From Fagopyrum homotropicum (lineage: Eukaryota > Streptophyta > Magnoliopsida > Caryophyllales > Polygonaceae): 64,000 bases of DNA. Below, piece after piece: positions 34,220 through 45,594 of this stretch. Position 1 is the stretch's first letter, and each line of letters opens with the position of its first letter. The DNA lies in the NCBI GenBank assembly GCA_033239125.1, contig BSWB01000001.1, positions 61,175,416 through 61,239,415 on the forward strand, in the 5' to 3' direction. The notes below the pieces were generated by a model. That model made no database searches. It was not told the DNA's origin and saw only the letters and a list, made by a program, of their open reading frames with translations. Both the position numbers and the translations under genes were made by a program.

Positions 34220-36049
34220 TGATAACGTGATTTATGACATTAGTATAGGCATACATTTAGATAGTTTTCTCCGTTATTCATGCACGTTTTGGCACTAGTT
34301 CACGACGTTTAGACTCATTTCGTGCATATTCCTAGAAAAGACGTCTACACGAGCTTTTGTCGGTGTTGTAGGTATTTCGGGGATCTTTTGGACATTAACC
34401 GATGCATTCGAGGGTCAAGCCTCATGGTGGTACACATCCGAAGCTTTGAAGGATCATAATTGGAGCAACAAAGGACACAAAGACCACTATTGGTGCAAGC
34501 AATGGAGCAACTCATGGCTAGACGATCATAACATCCCTCTGTTGAAGAAAATCGGACCATCACTCAGGAAAATCGGCCGATTTTCCTGACTGGGTCGATT
34601 TTTTGGCCTTCAACAGCTTAAGCCACGTGTCCCACGATCTCTTGATCCGGCCTTGCTCTTGGTGGAGAATATAAGTGGTCCTACAAGCTGTTGCTGGGCA
34701 TCTCTCCTCTCCCACATTCTTTCATTCACAGCTCATTCCATTGGGGATAGACTTGGAGAAGAGGAAAACTACTCTCAAATTGAAGGAAGAAGAAGAACAC
34801 TAAATATAGAGTGATAGTGAGGTTTTGAGTGATTTTTGGAGTCTTTGATTGAGGAACTATTGCAAGAATTGTTAAGAACGTTTTGGAACTTCATTTGAAG
34901 GGTTGTAAGTCTTGCTAAAACTTAGATTCAGCTGAGATTTATTGTTTTTACTTGCTTATCTTTCATCATCCTTCTATGAAAACCATGTATGCTTGTGTGA
35001 TGATTTTGGATCTTGATATGCATATTATTGGCTAGTTTATTGTGATTCTGGAGTGATGGATTGATGGTTATGGCTTGGGTGATGATAGAATGGACTTATA
35101 TGTTAGTTTAGGATGATTTGATTTCACAAAACCTAACCCAGAAAGAAAAATCGGGCCGTTCTTCAGCCAGATCGGCCGATTTAGGCATGATCCACCCGAT
35201 TTTTCTCTCTATTGCTCTTTAATTGATGAATCTGTATGTTAGGATGTTATATTGTTGAAATCCTAGTGTTTATTAAGCTTAATTTAGCTTAGGATCACCT
35301 AATGCTATCAACCTAAGTGAGGGAAGAGATCTACCCGATGATTTCCGATCTTGGATACCTAAGATGATGAATTCTAGGTAGAAGTGAGCCTCGCAAGCCA
35401 CTATTGGATTGAGTGTGCTAGGATTATTGCTTGAGACTTACTTTTTCCGAGACTTACCCGGTAAGGAGAGGTTCGCCACTTGAGTAGTGTCCGGTTTGTG
35501 TAGAATTCCCTACTTTACCTCGTTGAGACTTACCCGGTAATAGGAGTTTGATGCGGGACTAGTGAAGTAAGAGACCTACCCGGTAATTGCTTCCGTTATT
35601 GAAACACCCCTTCCCAACACCGCAGCCTTGTCCTTAGAATCTTTAGAACCTCGAGTCCAATGCCATAACCGGAAATCTTGACCTCTAGAATCCACTTTTC
35701 TCTCTTTTATCACATATTTTGTGCTTGTGTTACTTGTTTACCTTGCTAGCTTGAGTTGGTAGTTCGTTTTATTATCTTGCTTGATTTGTGATCTTTGCTT
35801 GATCACCACAAAAACCAACCAAAAATATCGAGATTTTCATTTCTTTGTTCCTTGACCTTTTCTTAGACTAGATCCACACTATCTATGACCATTGTTTGAC
35901 TTGATTTCACCTTAGTCTTTGTGTTCGACCTCGGAATACTATCCCTACTACAAACGTCCCGTACACTGCGGGTTCGCTAGGAGTTAGGAGAAATATAACG
36001 AGTATAAATTTAAAACCTATTGCGTATCACACACATCCTGAGCGTAACA
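34220..36049 (+). repeat. Element A 3' LTR
   Basis: Same length as the 5' LTR with about 16 substitutions and no indels. All the differences I could list are transitions. The U3 palindrome is at 34564-34589, TATA at 34670-34675, and the second module is centred on 35171-35180. Confidence 0.95.
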
Positions 36050-36173
36050 CATGCATTTGAGGGATGTATACTTGTTGTATAAGTTGACTAGTGAAGTGAC
36101 TAATTCAACATTGTCGATGTCCATTGAAGAATCAACAAATTCTTTTCCTTTTTATTAATTCTCCGAGGAAGAG
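36050..36173 (-). pseudogene. 5' part of the reading frame split by element A
   Basis: On the minus strand an ATG at 36124 begins MDIDNVELVTSLVNLYNKYT, then SLKC, running into the CATGC target site of element A and continuing at 24643. Stops lie upstream of the ATG (TAATAA at about 36157-36152). The right side ends at the LTR of element B, which may have removed more of the frame. Confidence 0.5.
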
Positions 36174-38024
36174 TGTTACGTCTAGGAATAGATGCACAAA
36201 AGTTTTACAAATTATAAACTCGATATATTTCTCCTAACTCCTAGCGATCCCGCAGTGTACGGGACGTTTTGTAGTAGGGATAGTATTCCGAGGTCGAACA
36301 CAAAGACTGAGGTGAGATTGAATCGATTAGTGACTAAGTTTAGTGAAGATCTAGGTTAAGAAAAGAGAAAGAAATAAAGAAACGAAAATCTCAATGTTTT
36401 TGGTTTGGTTTTTATGGTGATCAATCAAAGATCACAAATCATGCAAAATAAGCAATCAATTAAGCTAACAAATCAACACAAGCAAACAAGCTAAGCACGA
36501 GATATGAGATCAAAGAGAGAAAAGCGGATTCTAGGGGTTGGAAATTCCGGTTATGGCATTGGACTCAAGCTATCTAATCATTCCTTGGATTAATTATAAT
36601 ATGTTGGGAGTGAATGTTTCTAGATTGGGATCAATCACCGGGTAGGTCTCATGGTCCACTAGTCCGTTCCTAAGGTCTCATCACCGGGTAAGTCTCAAAG
36701 AGCCTAAGGATATGAATTCTACACAAACCGGATGGAATTCTAGGGATCCAGCCTTTCTTTACCGGGTAAGTCTCGGAAAGGCAAGTCCTAAACACCTATC
36801 CTAGCACACTCAGTCTAATAGCGGCTTGTGAGGCTCACTACTACCTAGAGTTTGTCATCTTTGATATCTAAGAGCAAGAATCACCGGGTAGGTCTCTTCT
36901 AACACTTAGTTGCTAACACTAGGTCACCCTAGGATAGATTTAACTCAACAAACACTGGGATTTCAACATTCTAACATTCTAGAACTTAGACTCATCAAAT
37001 CAAACAAATCAGGCAAACCACGGGCTGTTCATCTACTTCCACGGCCGTGGACTGGCAAGAACAAACCGTGGACTCCAACAGTGGCTCTGTTCAAGTAAAT
37101 GAATCATCCAAAGGCAAATCTAAGTCCATCCTATCATAGTCCAGCCATAACCCTCCTTTCCTTACCCTAGAATCGCATCTATTTAGCCAACAACATACAT
37201 CATCACAATCGAAATCATCAAACATAAAATCATGGCTTCCATTTGCAAGATATTGAAGAGAAAGAGATGAACAAGTGAATCAAGTAAAACCAAGCTGAAT
37301 ATGAGATTAGAAAGACTCACAACCCTTCAAAAGAAGGTTTAATCGATTCTCACAACCCTAGAAAACGATTCCGATAATCTTCACTCTAAAATCTATCAAA
37401 GGTTAACAATGGTGTCTTCTTCTCTTCTTCTCCAATGGAGCTTTTCTCCTCCTCCCAATGGTAGCTCTCCTTCAAGCTTCCTCTTGAGAGAATCTTCTTG
37501 TTGAGAGTATGGGAGAGAATGGTGGTGAGGGGTCTTGGATGATTGGGATTGGATGCCTTCTCTCAGCCTTGCAGGACCACTTTTATACTACAACTTTGCT
37601 AGAGTCGGCCATGAGATCGTGGCACAGCTGTCACAACCGTCTGGCAAAAACCACGGTCAGGTTCCACGCCCGTGGAAGTGCCAGTGACCGTGGTTTTGAT
37701 GCCTCAGCTTACTTTGGATCATTGAGTCACGATTTGGTGCATGACTTGCACCAACAAGGTCCCATGGGTCTTCCTTAGCCTCTAGCTTGCATCCCAATGA
37801 GTCCGAAGGTGTGTCATCTTGATGAACGATCCTCAAATGTATCGGTTAAGCTCCTAAATCTCCCAAAATACCTACAAAGCAATGCAAAAGTCCGTATAGA
37901 CGCCTATCTCGACAAAATACGTGGATTGAGTGCAAACGTCGTGAACTAGTGCTAAACCATGCATGAATGAGTGAAAAATCTATCTAAATGATTACCTAAA
38001 CCTAAGCCATAAATTGTGTTATCA
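36174..38024 (-). repeat. Element B 3' LTR
   Basis: Plus strand TGTTACGTCTAGG to GTGTTATCA. It contains CCACGG/CCGTGG modules at 37018-37072 (palindrome 37038-37051) and 37648-37697 (near-palindrome 37662-37677). The latter is 75 bp upstream of the TATA box (minus, 37587-37581). Four GGGTARGTCTC motifs start at 36635, 36681, 36759 and 36881. The polypurine tract is at 38025-38040 (AAGTATGGGGTATTTT on minus). Confidence 0.92.
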
Positions 38025-39708
38025 AAAATACCCCATACTTAAGGTTTGCTCGTCCCCAAGCAAGTCCCAACTATAGTCTAAGAGATGACATGATTTATGC
38101 ATGCAGAAAAACGACAAAATCTTTTTGGAGTTGTGCTTCTAATATTGGATCACCTTCATTGTCATGTTTCATGGCAATGGACAAGCAATCATGTATCAAA
38201 TAAATGAAGGCATGGAAAGACAATTGTACTTAACTCGAAAGCATGCATGAAATGTAAAAATGAAGAAGTCAAGATGATCAAGAGCATATCCAATCTAGAT
38301 TACTAAGTCTTACACACATGCAAATAGGTCACAAGGGCTTGTGAGATAAAAGGCCAAGAAACGTTGTGATTAGGTGGGGATTTTTCTAGGCTATGTGATG
38401 CTAATCCGGGAATGGAACCAACTCCACAATTTTGTCCTTGATCAACTTCCCACAAGTGTATATTTTCTCCATCTTTTCTTTCTTTTCTTTTTCTTTCACT
38501 TATTTTTGAGACAATGGCATTGGTGTACAAAAGCCGAAACCTCGGTGATTAGCCGTCCTCGGGCTTTTTCTATTTTTCGAGGTGCATCCACACCGGACAC
38601 ACATACCAAAGCTTGTTAGGACTATTGGTTTATTTGACTTTGGCAAGGCACAAACACCCGATTATGTGAATGGTGCCGAGTTACTTGTCATTTAAACCAA
38701 CGTCCCCAAACCTATATTTTTGTCTACACTTTCACAACAAATTCAGCATTTCATTCATAACATTCTTTCATCAACATCTTCACCCCACACTTGCTTTTCA
38801 CACACTCAACACACTAACATGCTCCTATTCCCGGATGGGTCAAAAGAGGTCAAATTTATATCAATTGAGGTGCTCAAACAACATGATCAAGATGTGAAGT
38901 AGAGAAAGATGAATTGCCTCATTCATTCCTAGATGATGTGCAAGAACTAGCATGTAATTTCGACTTTCAATGCTCAATCCAATCGAGACAAACATCATGA
39001 TCACAAATCATTCATGGGATTCAAGATAAGTACTTGAAGTCCACATATGCATACATCAATTCAACACATAAGGCCATCCATAGCCAATCCACAAGACAAT
39101 TTCATCATAAGGGTCATTCCCAAGCTTAGAAGCACTAAAATTTTTTTAATTTTCTGATTTTTTTTTGGATTTTTCGAAATATCTATGTACAATGCAAGAC
39201 ATGATGAAGCATGTTACAATATTAAACTATCCTAGATGCTAGTCATGCAAAGGATCATGCAAACCCCACCCCATACTTAGAAACACATTGTCCCCAATGT
39301 GTAAATGAAGTAAAGAAGAGTGAAAGAGGGTTCTCACAATGTAAAAATGGTTTGCTTCGGTATTTGGGATTTTTCTCAAGTGGATTGATGGTGGATGATC
39401 CTATCAACAATGGTAGAGATCTCTACATGATCATCAAGGCGTCGGGACCCGCGCTAGACACCGCTAGTCGTCCAAGTTCCGCGTCCGCTCCACCCATAAT
39501 TGATGAGGGATTCATCATCATCATTCACATGCCATGCAAGGCTTCCATGCTACCAAGACTCTAGCACACACACAAAGCACACCAAACACACAAAAACAGA
39601 AAAATCAAAGACAAAATAAAAATGAAAAGGGAAAAAATGTCTACCAATGGGTTGCCTCCCATCAAGCGCTTCTTTAAGGTCATTAGCTTGACCAAACTCG
39701 GGGGCGTC
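38025..39708 (-). other. Element B 3' non-coding region
   Basis: The counterpart of 32380-34219 in A. It has the dyad ACATTGTCCCCAATGT (39285-39300) next to CCCCACCCCATACTT (39264-39278), the TGGGTTGCCTCCCA box near 39648 and a similar layout overall. No palindromic CCACGG module was found here, unlike in A. No env-like frame. Confidence 0.7.
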
Positions 39709-40728
39709 TCACTCTAGGTGAAGTGGGGCAATCATATCCACCGGAGCTCCCGGGATATACTTCTTCAACCGGTGCCCATTCACCTTAAAATCTCCACAAT
39801 GCTCCCCTCCTATCTCAACCGCTCCATGGGGAAAAATCTTCTTCACCACATAAGGACCAGTCCACCTCGACTTTAGCTTTCCGGGGAAAAGCCGCAGCCT
39901 TGAGTTGAAAAGAAGGACAAGGTCGCCTTCACTCAACTCCTTCGGGATGAGGTGCTTGTCATGCCACCGTTTGGTCCTCTCCTTGTAGATCCTGGCGTTT
40001 TCATAAGCATCCAACCGGATTTCCTCAAGAGCATTCATATCAAGCAATCTCTTCTCACCGGCCTCCTTGAGGTCAAAATTTAGCCACTTAATGGCCCAAT
40101 ATGCTCTATGCTCCATCTCTACCGGAAGGTGGCAAGACTTGCCATAGACTAGCTTGTAAGGAGTGGTGCCAATCGGTGTCTTGAAAGCGGTTCTATATGC
40201 CCACAAGGCATCATCGAGCTTCATGGCCCAATCCTTTCTTGTTCTAGAAACCGTTTTCTCAAGGATCCCTTTTATCTCCCGGTTGGAGATCTCCACTTGG
40301 CCACTAGTTTGGGGATGGTAAGGTGTTGCCACCTTATGAGTCACCCCATACTTAGCCAAAAGTGTCCCGAAGTTCCTATAGGTGAAGTGCTTCCTTCCAT
40401 CACTTATGATCACCCTTGGTGTTCCAAACCTAGGAAAGATCACTCGGTTGAAGAACCGCACCACAACCTTGGCATCATTTGTAGGAGAGGCGATTGCCTC
40501 CACCCATCTCGAAACATAGTCAACCGCCAATAGGATGTAGAGGTTGCCACACGAAGAGGGGAATGGTCCCATGAAGTCCACACCCCACACATAAAATATC
40601 TCTACCTCTTGTATGTTGTTCAAGGGCATCTCATTCCTCCTTGAGATGTTGCCCGTCCTTTGGCAAGCATCACAAGCTACCACAAAGTTTTGCACATCCT
40701 TGAACAAACTTGGCCAAAAGAAACCCGA
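39709..40728 (-). pseudogene. Element B integrase, C-terminal part
   Basis: An open frame of 332 codons downstream of the TAA stop. It has FVVACDACQRTG, VWGVDFMGPF, IISDGRKHF (Arg where A has Gly), SGQVEISNREIKG and SRLRLFPGKLKSRWTGPY, ending in PLHLE. It carries the D, D, E catalytic core of integrase, which inserts the cDNA into the chromosome. It is cut from its zinc-binding domain by the stop at 40731-40729. Confidence 0.85.
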
Positions 40729-43203
40729 TTACAACACCTTAGCACATGTCTTGTGTGAGCTAGCATGGCCTCCACATGCCAAGGAATGACAATGGCGGAT
40801 CACGCTCTCTACTTCATCCTCCGGTATGCATCTCCTAAGGACTCCATCCGGCCCTCTCTTGAACAAAAGAGGCTCACTCCAATAGTAATGCCTCACATCC
40901 TTGAAGAACTTCTTCCTTTGGGCATATGACAAACCGGGAGGCACTTTCTCACATACCAGATAGTTCACAATGTCAGCATACCATGGCTCACTTCCTCTAG
41001 ACACTTGGAACAAGCACTCCTCCACCATTTGCAATTGCTCATCCCGGAATGAGTCATCAATCGGGATGTCATCTCTCTCAAGTTCCAATGGAGGTAGTCT
41101 ACTAAGGTGGTCCGCCACAGAGTTTTCGGACCCCTTCTCGTCTCGGATTTCCAAATCGAACTCTTGAAGAAGAAGGATCCACCGAATTAACCTAGGCTTG
41201 GCATCCTTCTTCGTAAGGAGATAACGGATCGCAACATGATCCGTATAAACAATGACCTTCGCTCCAACAAGATATGAGCGGAACTTCTCAAATGCATACA
41301 CAACCGCTAGCAACTCCTTCTCGGTGGTAGCATAATTGAGTTGGGCATCATCTAGCGTCTTGCTAGCATAATAAATGGCATGTGTGAGCCCATCTTTCCT
41401 TTGCCCCAAAACAGCCCCAACGGCTACATCACTTGCATCACACATGATCTCAAACGGTAGACTCCAATCCCGAGGTTGCATGATAGGTGCGGAGATCAAA
41501 GCGTTCTTCAACCTACAAAAAGCCTCAAGGCAATCCTTGGAGAAAACAAACTCAACATCTTTCATTAGTAGGTTAGTAAGAGGCTTAGAAATCTTAGAGA
41601 AGTCTTTAATAAATCTCCGGTAAAAACCGGCATGCCCTAGAAAACTCCTTACCCCCTTCACCGAGGTAGGTGGTGGCAACTTCTCTATCGTTTCAATCTT
41701 GGCCCTATCAACCTCAATGCCACGGTTGGACACCAAGTGTCTCAACACGATACCTTCACTTACCATGAAGTGGCATTTTTCCCAATTCAAGACTAGATTA
41801 GTCTCCTCACATCTTTTCAATACGAGAGACAAATTAGCTAGGCAATCATCAAAGGAAGATCCATAAACAGAAAAATCATCCATAAACACTTCCATGATGT
41901 TTTCAATATACTCCGAAAAGATAGCCATCATACACCTTTGAAAGGTGGCGGGTGCATTACACAACCCAAACGGCATTCTCCTATATGCAAAAGTATCCCA
42001 TGGACATGTAAATGTGGTTTTCTCTTGGTCATCGGGGTGGATAGGGATTTGGAAGAATCCACTATAGCCATCTAAGTAGCAAAAGTGAGAATGTTGAGCT
42101 AACCTCTCTAGCATTTGGTCAATGAAAGGAAGGGGGAAGTGATCTTTTCTAGAGGCCATGTTCAATTTCCTATAGTCAATACACATCCTCCACCTTGTAA
42201 CCGTCCTAGTTGGGATTAGTTCATTGTTCTTATTAGTCACTACGGTCATCCCACCCTTCTTAGGAACCACATGCACGGGACTAACCCACTTACTATCCGA
42301 AATAGGGTAGATGATTCTCGCATCTAGCAACTTAATGATCTCTTTCTTGACTACCTCTTTCATTATAGGATTCAATCTTCTTTGATGTTCAATAGAGGGC
42401 TTATGGTCATCTTCCATCAATATCTTATGCATGCACAAAGAGGGCTTAATGCCAACAAGGTCATCAATAGTATAGCCAATGGCTTTCCTATGCAATCTTA
42501 GCTCATGCAACAATCTAGCAAGTTCATCATCATTCAAGCATGCATTCACAATCACCGGATATGTAGAATTATCACCAAGAAAAGCATACTTCAAATGAGA
42601 GGGGAGGGGTTTGAGTTCAAGTTTAGGAGGACCTTTATCGAGTGGAGACGATCCAAATAACGTTGGTTGAGATGAATCCAAAGCAAATGAAGGCTCTCCA
42701 AGGCTCCTTGAAGCTTGATCAACAACAAGGGCTACTTCTGGGGAAACCACGGGCAACTCCACGGATTCTGGCACATCCACGGCCGTGGACCTTGCAAAGC
42801 TTGCTCTTCGGAGCACTCCAGAGAGTTCCACGGCCGTGGAAGTCTCTTCACGACCGTGGTTCCTACAGGAACTCAGCATACTCTCGTGGACTTCAAATTC
42901 AACTCTTGTCTCCTTTTCTAATGCTTCCAAGGCCTTGATTTCTTCATTGCAAGCCTCCTCGATACCTTCCTCCATCAGACTTAAGCTAAGAACCTTCTCC
43001 AAGGGGTCCTTGATCAAGATCGAGCTCACAACTTCTCTAGACTCCTCTTGCTCGACTATGTTGAATACATCCTCATCAAGGGTTGGCCCTTTCATCATTA
43101 TGGACAGCTTGAACTTGATATTCTCTTCTCCAATGTTGAAGGAGAGAATTCCATTTTTACAATCCACCAAGCATCCGGATGTAGCCAAGAAAGGTCTTCC
43201 CAA
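40729..43203 (-). pseudogene. Element B protease end, RT, RNase H and integrase N-terminus
   Basis: A long open frame of 824 codons that starts inside the protease (GRPFLATSGC). It includes a linker with two CCACGGCCGTGG palindromes (42776-42789 and 42826-42841), then RT (RMCIDYRKLN, FCYLDGYSGFFQIP, FGLCNAPATFQRCM, FMDDFSVYG), RNase H (MCDASDVAVGAVLGQ, VYTDHVAIRYLL) and the HCHSLACGGHASSHKTC half of the integrase zinc site. It ends at TAA (40731-40729), where A has a sense codon. Here RT is intact, in contrast to A, and shows that the linker is normally translated through. Confidence 0.88.
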
Positions 43204-45452
43204 GATGATGGGAACAGGATAGTCCGCCGGGTGTCCAAGACAACAAAATCAATCGGCACATAGAACTTCCCGAGTTGCACCGGTATGTCTTCCAATATCC
43301 CAACCGGGTAAGTGATTGAACGGTCCGTCATGTAAAGGGTCATCTTGACCGGCTTTGGCTCTCCTAGCCCAACTTTGTTGCAAAATGCAAGCGGTATGAT
43401 GCTTACACTTGCCCCAAGATTGCATAGGGCTTCATACTTCACTTCTCCCACTCCGATTGGCACACAAAAAGATCCCGGATCTCTTAGCTTAGGAGGCATC
43501 TCCTCCTTCATTGTTTGGATTAATTCCGAGGATCTCTTTGCCATGCTCACTTCTCCATACTCCTCCAACTTCCTTTTGTTGGAGAGTATTTCCTTCAAGA
43601 ACTTGCCATACGCCGGCATACCTAAGATAGCATCCATGAACGGAATGTTAATATACAATTTAGACATAAGTTCAAGGAATTTACCAAAGTGTTTGTCCAA
43701 GCGAGCTCTTGCTCGTGATTGTGGGAATGGTAGTGGTGGCTTGTATGGAGGTGGTGCCACATATGTTGGCTCAACATCCTTGCTATTGCCTCCATCTTCT
43801 TGCAAGGCTTCTTCCTCAACCACTACTTGCTTTCCCTTAGAATTTTCCTTGGGCAAGGGATCTTTCATATTCAGCCCACTCCTTGTTGTGATGGCCAACA
43901 CTTGGCCTCTCGGGTTGTCTTCGGTTCTTCCGGGAAGCTTTCCCGGATCTCTATGAGCTTCACCCGCCTTTTGAAACACTTGTGCTTCCAAAACCTTTTG
44001 AGCTTTAGAAATAGAAGTCACCGTGCTCTCAAGACCACTCAACCTTCTAAGCAATTGCTCAAACATCATCTCAGTTCTATCCTTTGGAGGTTGAGTGAAT
44101 CCGGGTGGAGGCTCTTGTGAAGCTTTAGGCGGTGGAGCTGCGCTTGTGGAAGCGGGAGGGTTCAAGGCACCATCGGGGTTAGAATAGGAAAACCCGGAAT
44201 GGTTGTGGTTAGGGCGGTAATTGTTGAATTGCCGGTTGTTGTTGAAGTTCCTTGGGCCTTGATAGTTGTTGTAGTTGCCCCTTCCCATGTAATTCACATC
44301 TTCCTCCTTGGAAGACAAGTTTGCTTGCACTTGCACTTGAGGGGTTGCTTGATTCTTCAAAGTTGTAGCACACAACTCCCTCAAAGACTTTAGCTCGTTA
44401 TTGATGGCGTCAAGCTTGAAATTGCTCATGGTGACTTCACTCACCTCATATGCTCCCGCCTTTCTTCCATCATTCTTCCTATGGGAGTACTTCTCAATCA
44501 CCAAAGCTTGTTTCTCTACAAACTCCCAAGCTTCATCCACATTCTTTTCCATGAAAGTCCCACCGGAAAGAGATTGAAGCTTGAATTGGCTATCTTCATC
44601 AAGTCCTTTGAAGTAGATCTCCAATAGCTCAATTTTTGGTATACCATGGTGTGGGCAATCTAGGAGAAGGTCTTTGAACCTCTCCCAAGACTTGAACAAA
44701 CTCTCTCTATCCTTCATCACGAAGGCATTGATCTTCCCTCTTAACTCGGTAGTCTTGGAAGGTGGGAAGAACTTAGTCAAAAACTCGGTTGTCATCTCCT
44801 CCCAAGTACTCACTCGCCCTTGTGGAATAGATTGATACCAAGCTAAGGCTTTATCTTTAAGTGAGAAGGAAAAAGCCCTAAGCTTATGGTTGTTGCTCTC
44901 CAATCTAGGCGGTCTTAGAGTGTCCATAAAGATCTCATAGTTCATCAAGTGTTGATGAGGAGACTCTCCTTCCATCCCTCCAAATTGATTATGCCGGATC
45001 ATTTGTAGAACTTGAGGGCGGAGCTCATAATCATGGGCTGCGGGATCTCCTAAGTTCACACCCGGACGGTGTGCTCTTTGTGCCGGATCCATACGTTGCC
45101 CCAACGTTTGTGGCTCTTCAATAGAAATGGGCACAACCCGAATATTAACCGCCGGCTGCGGTTGTGGTGGAGGTGGAGGAGGTTGTTGACAATTAAGCTC
45201 TCTTTGCACAAGAGCTTGCCTAATCTCTTCAATCTCCCTCCTAGTTGCCTCTTGCCTCTCATTGGCAAGTCTCCTTTCATTCTCCAAAGCTTCATCCCTT
45301 ATCCTAATTTTCTCTAAAGCTTCATCCTACTCAGCTTGGAGATCTCTTCCGGCCATCTCTTTTCCCTTTCTAATGCTCTTGGATCTAGATCTAAGGGTTT
45401 TCTCCGGTTCGGGATCGAATGGAGCTAAATCCTTGCCACGAGATCTTCGCAT
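43204..45452 (-). pseudogene. Element B gag and protease
   Basis: The ATG at 45452 begins MRRSRGKDLAPFDPEP as in A. A TAG at 45329-45327 interrupts codon 42, and the rest is open to about 43098. The gag domain (FSFSLKDKALAWYQSIPQG, WEEMTTEFLTKFFPPSKT) and protease (NLGASVSIIP at about 43415, where A has DLGASVSIIP) are recognisable. The Asp-to-Asn change removes the catalytic aspartate. At about 43228 one base is missing relative to A and the frame leaves the protease, so PR and RT are in different frames. Confidence 0.85.
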
Positions 45453-45570
45453 ACACCTAAAGAGTGAGAGATGTCCTGAAAAGTAAAGACACAAACCAAA
45501 AAGAGATCAAAAGCAACAAGAAAGACCTACACTATAAACAATCACAAACAATGACTCAATCTTAACCTAG

Positions 45571-45588
45571 TCCCTGGCAACGGCGCCA
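45571..45588 (-). other. Element B primer-binding site (tRNA-Asp type)
   Basis: The minus strand TGGCGCCGTTGCCAGGGA lies six bases from the 5' LTR end. It has one mismatch to the A site (CC to CA). Confidence 0.85.
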
Positions 45589-45594
45589 AAAACT

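Larger units (their letters stand above)
24644..36049 (+). mobile_element. Element A: complete Athila/Tat-type Ty3/gypsy retrotransposon
   Basis: Two 1,830-bp LTRs (24644-26473 and 34220-36049) flank a 7.7-kb interior with a tRNA-Asp-type primer-binding site, gag-protease, RT, RNase H, integrase, a 1.8-kb non-coding 3' region and a polypurine tract. The flanks are CATGC on both sides (24639-24643 and 36050-36054), a clean 5-bp target-site duplication. The domain order RT-RNase H-integrase and the DLGA protease point to Ty3/gypsy, and the long LTRs, tRNA-Asp priming and long 3' region to the Athila/Tat branch. I count about 16 LTR-LTR differences (under 1%), so insertion was recent; yet pol carries a frameshift before RT, a TGA stop and two more frame changes, so it is not autonomous. 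Confidence 0.93.

Noticed and set aside
37509..37778. 89-codon frame in the B LTR (repeated at 46930-47199)
   Set aside because: It is present in both LTRs because they are copies; it crosses the TATA box and a module, so it is not a credible gene.
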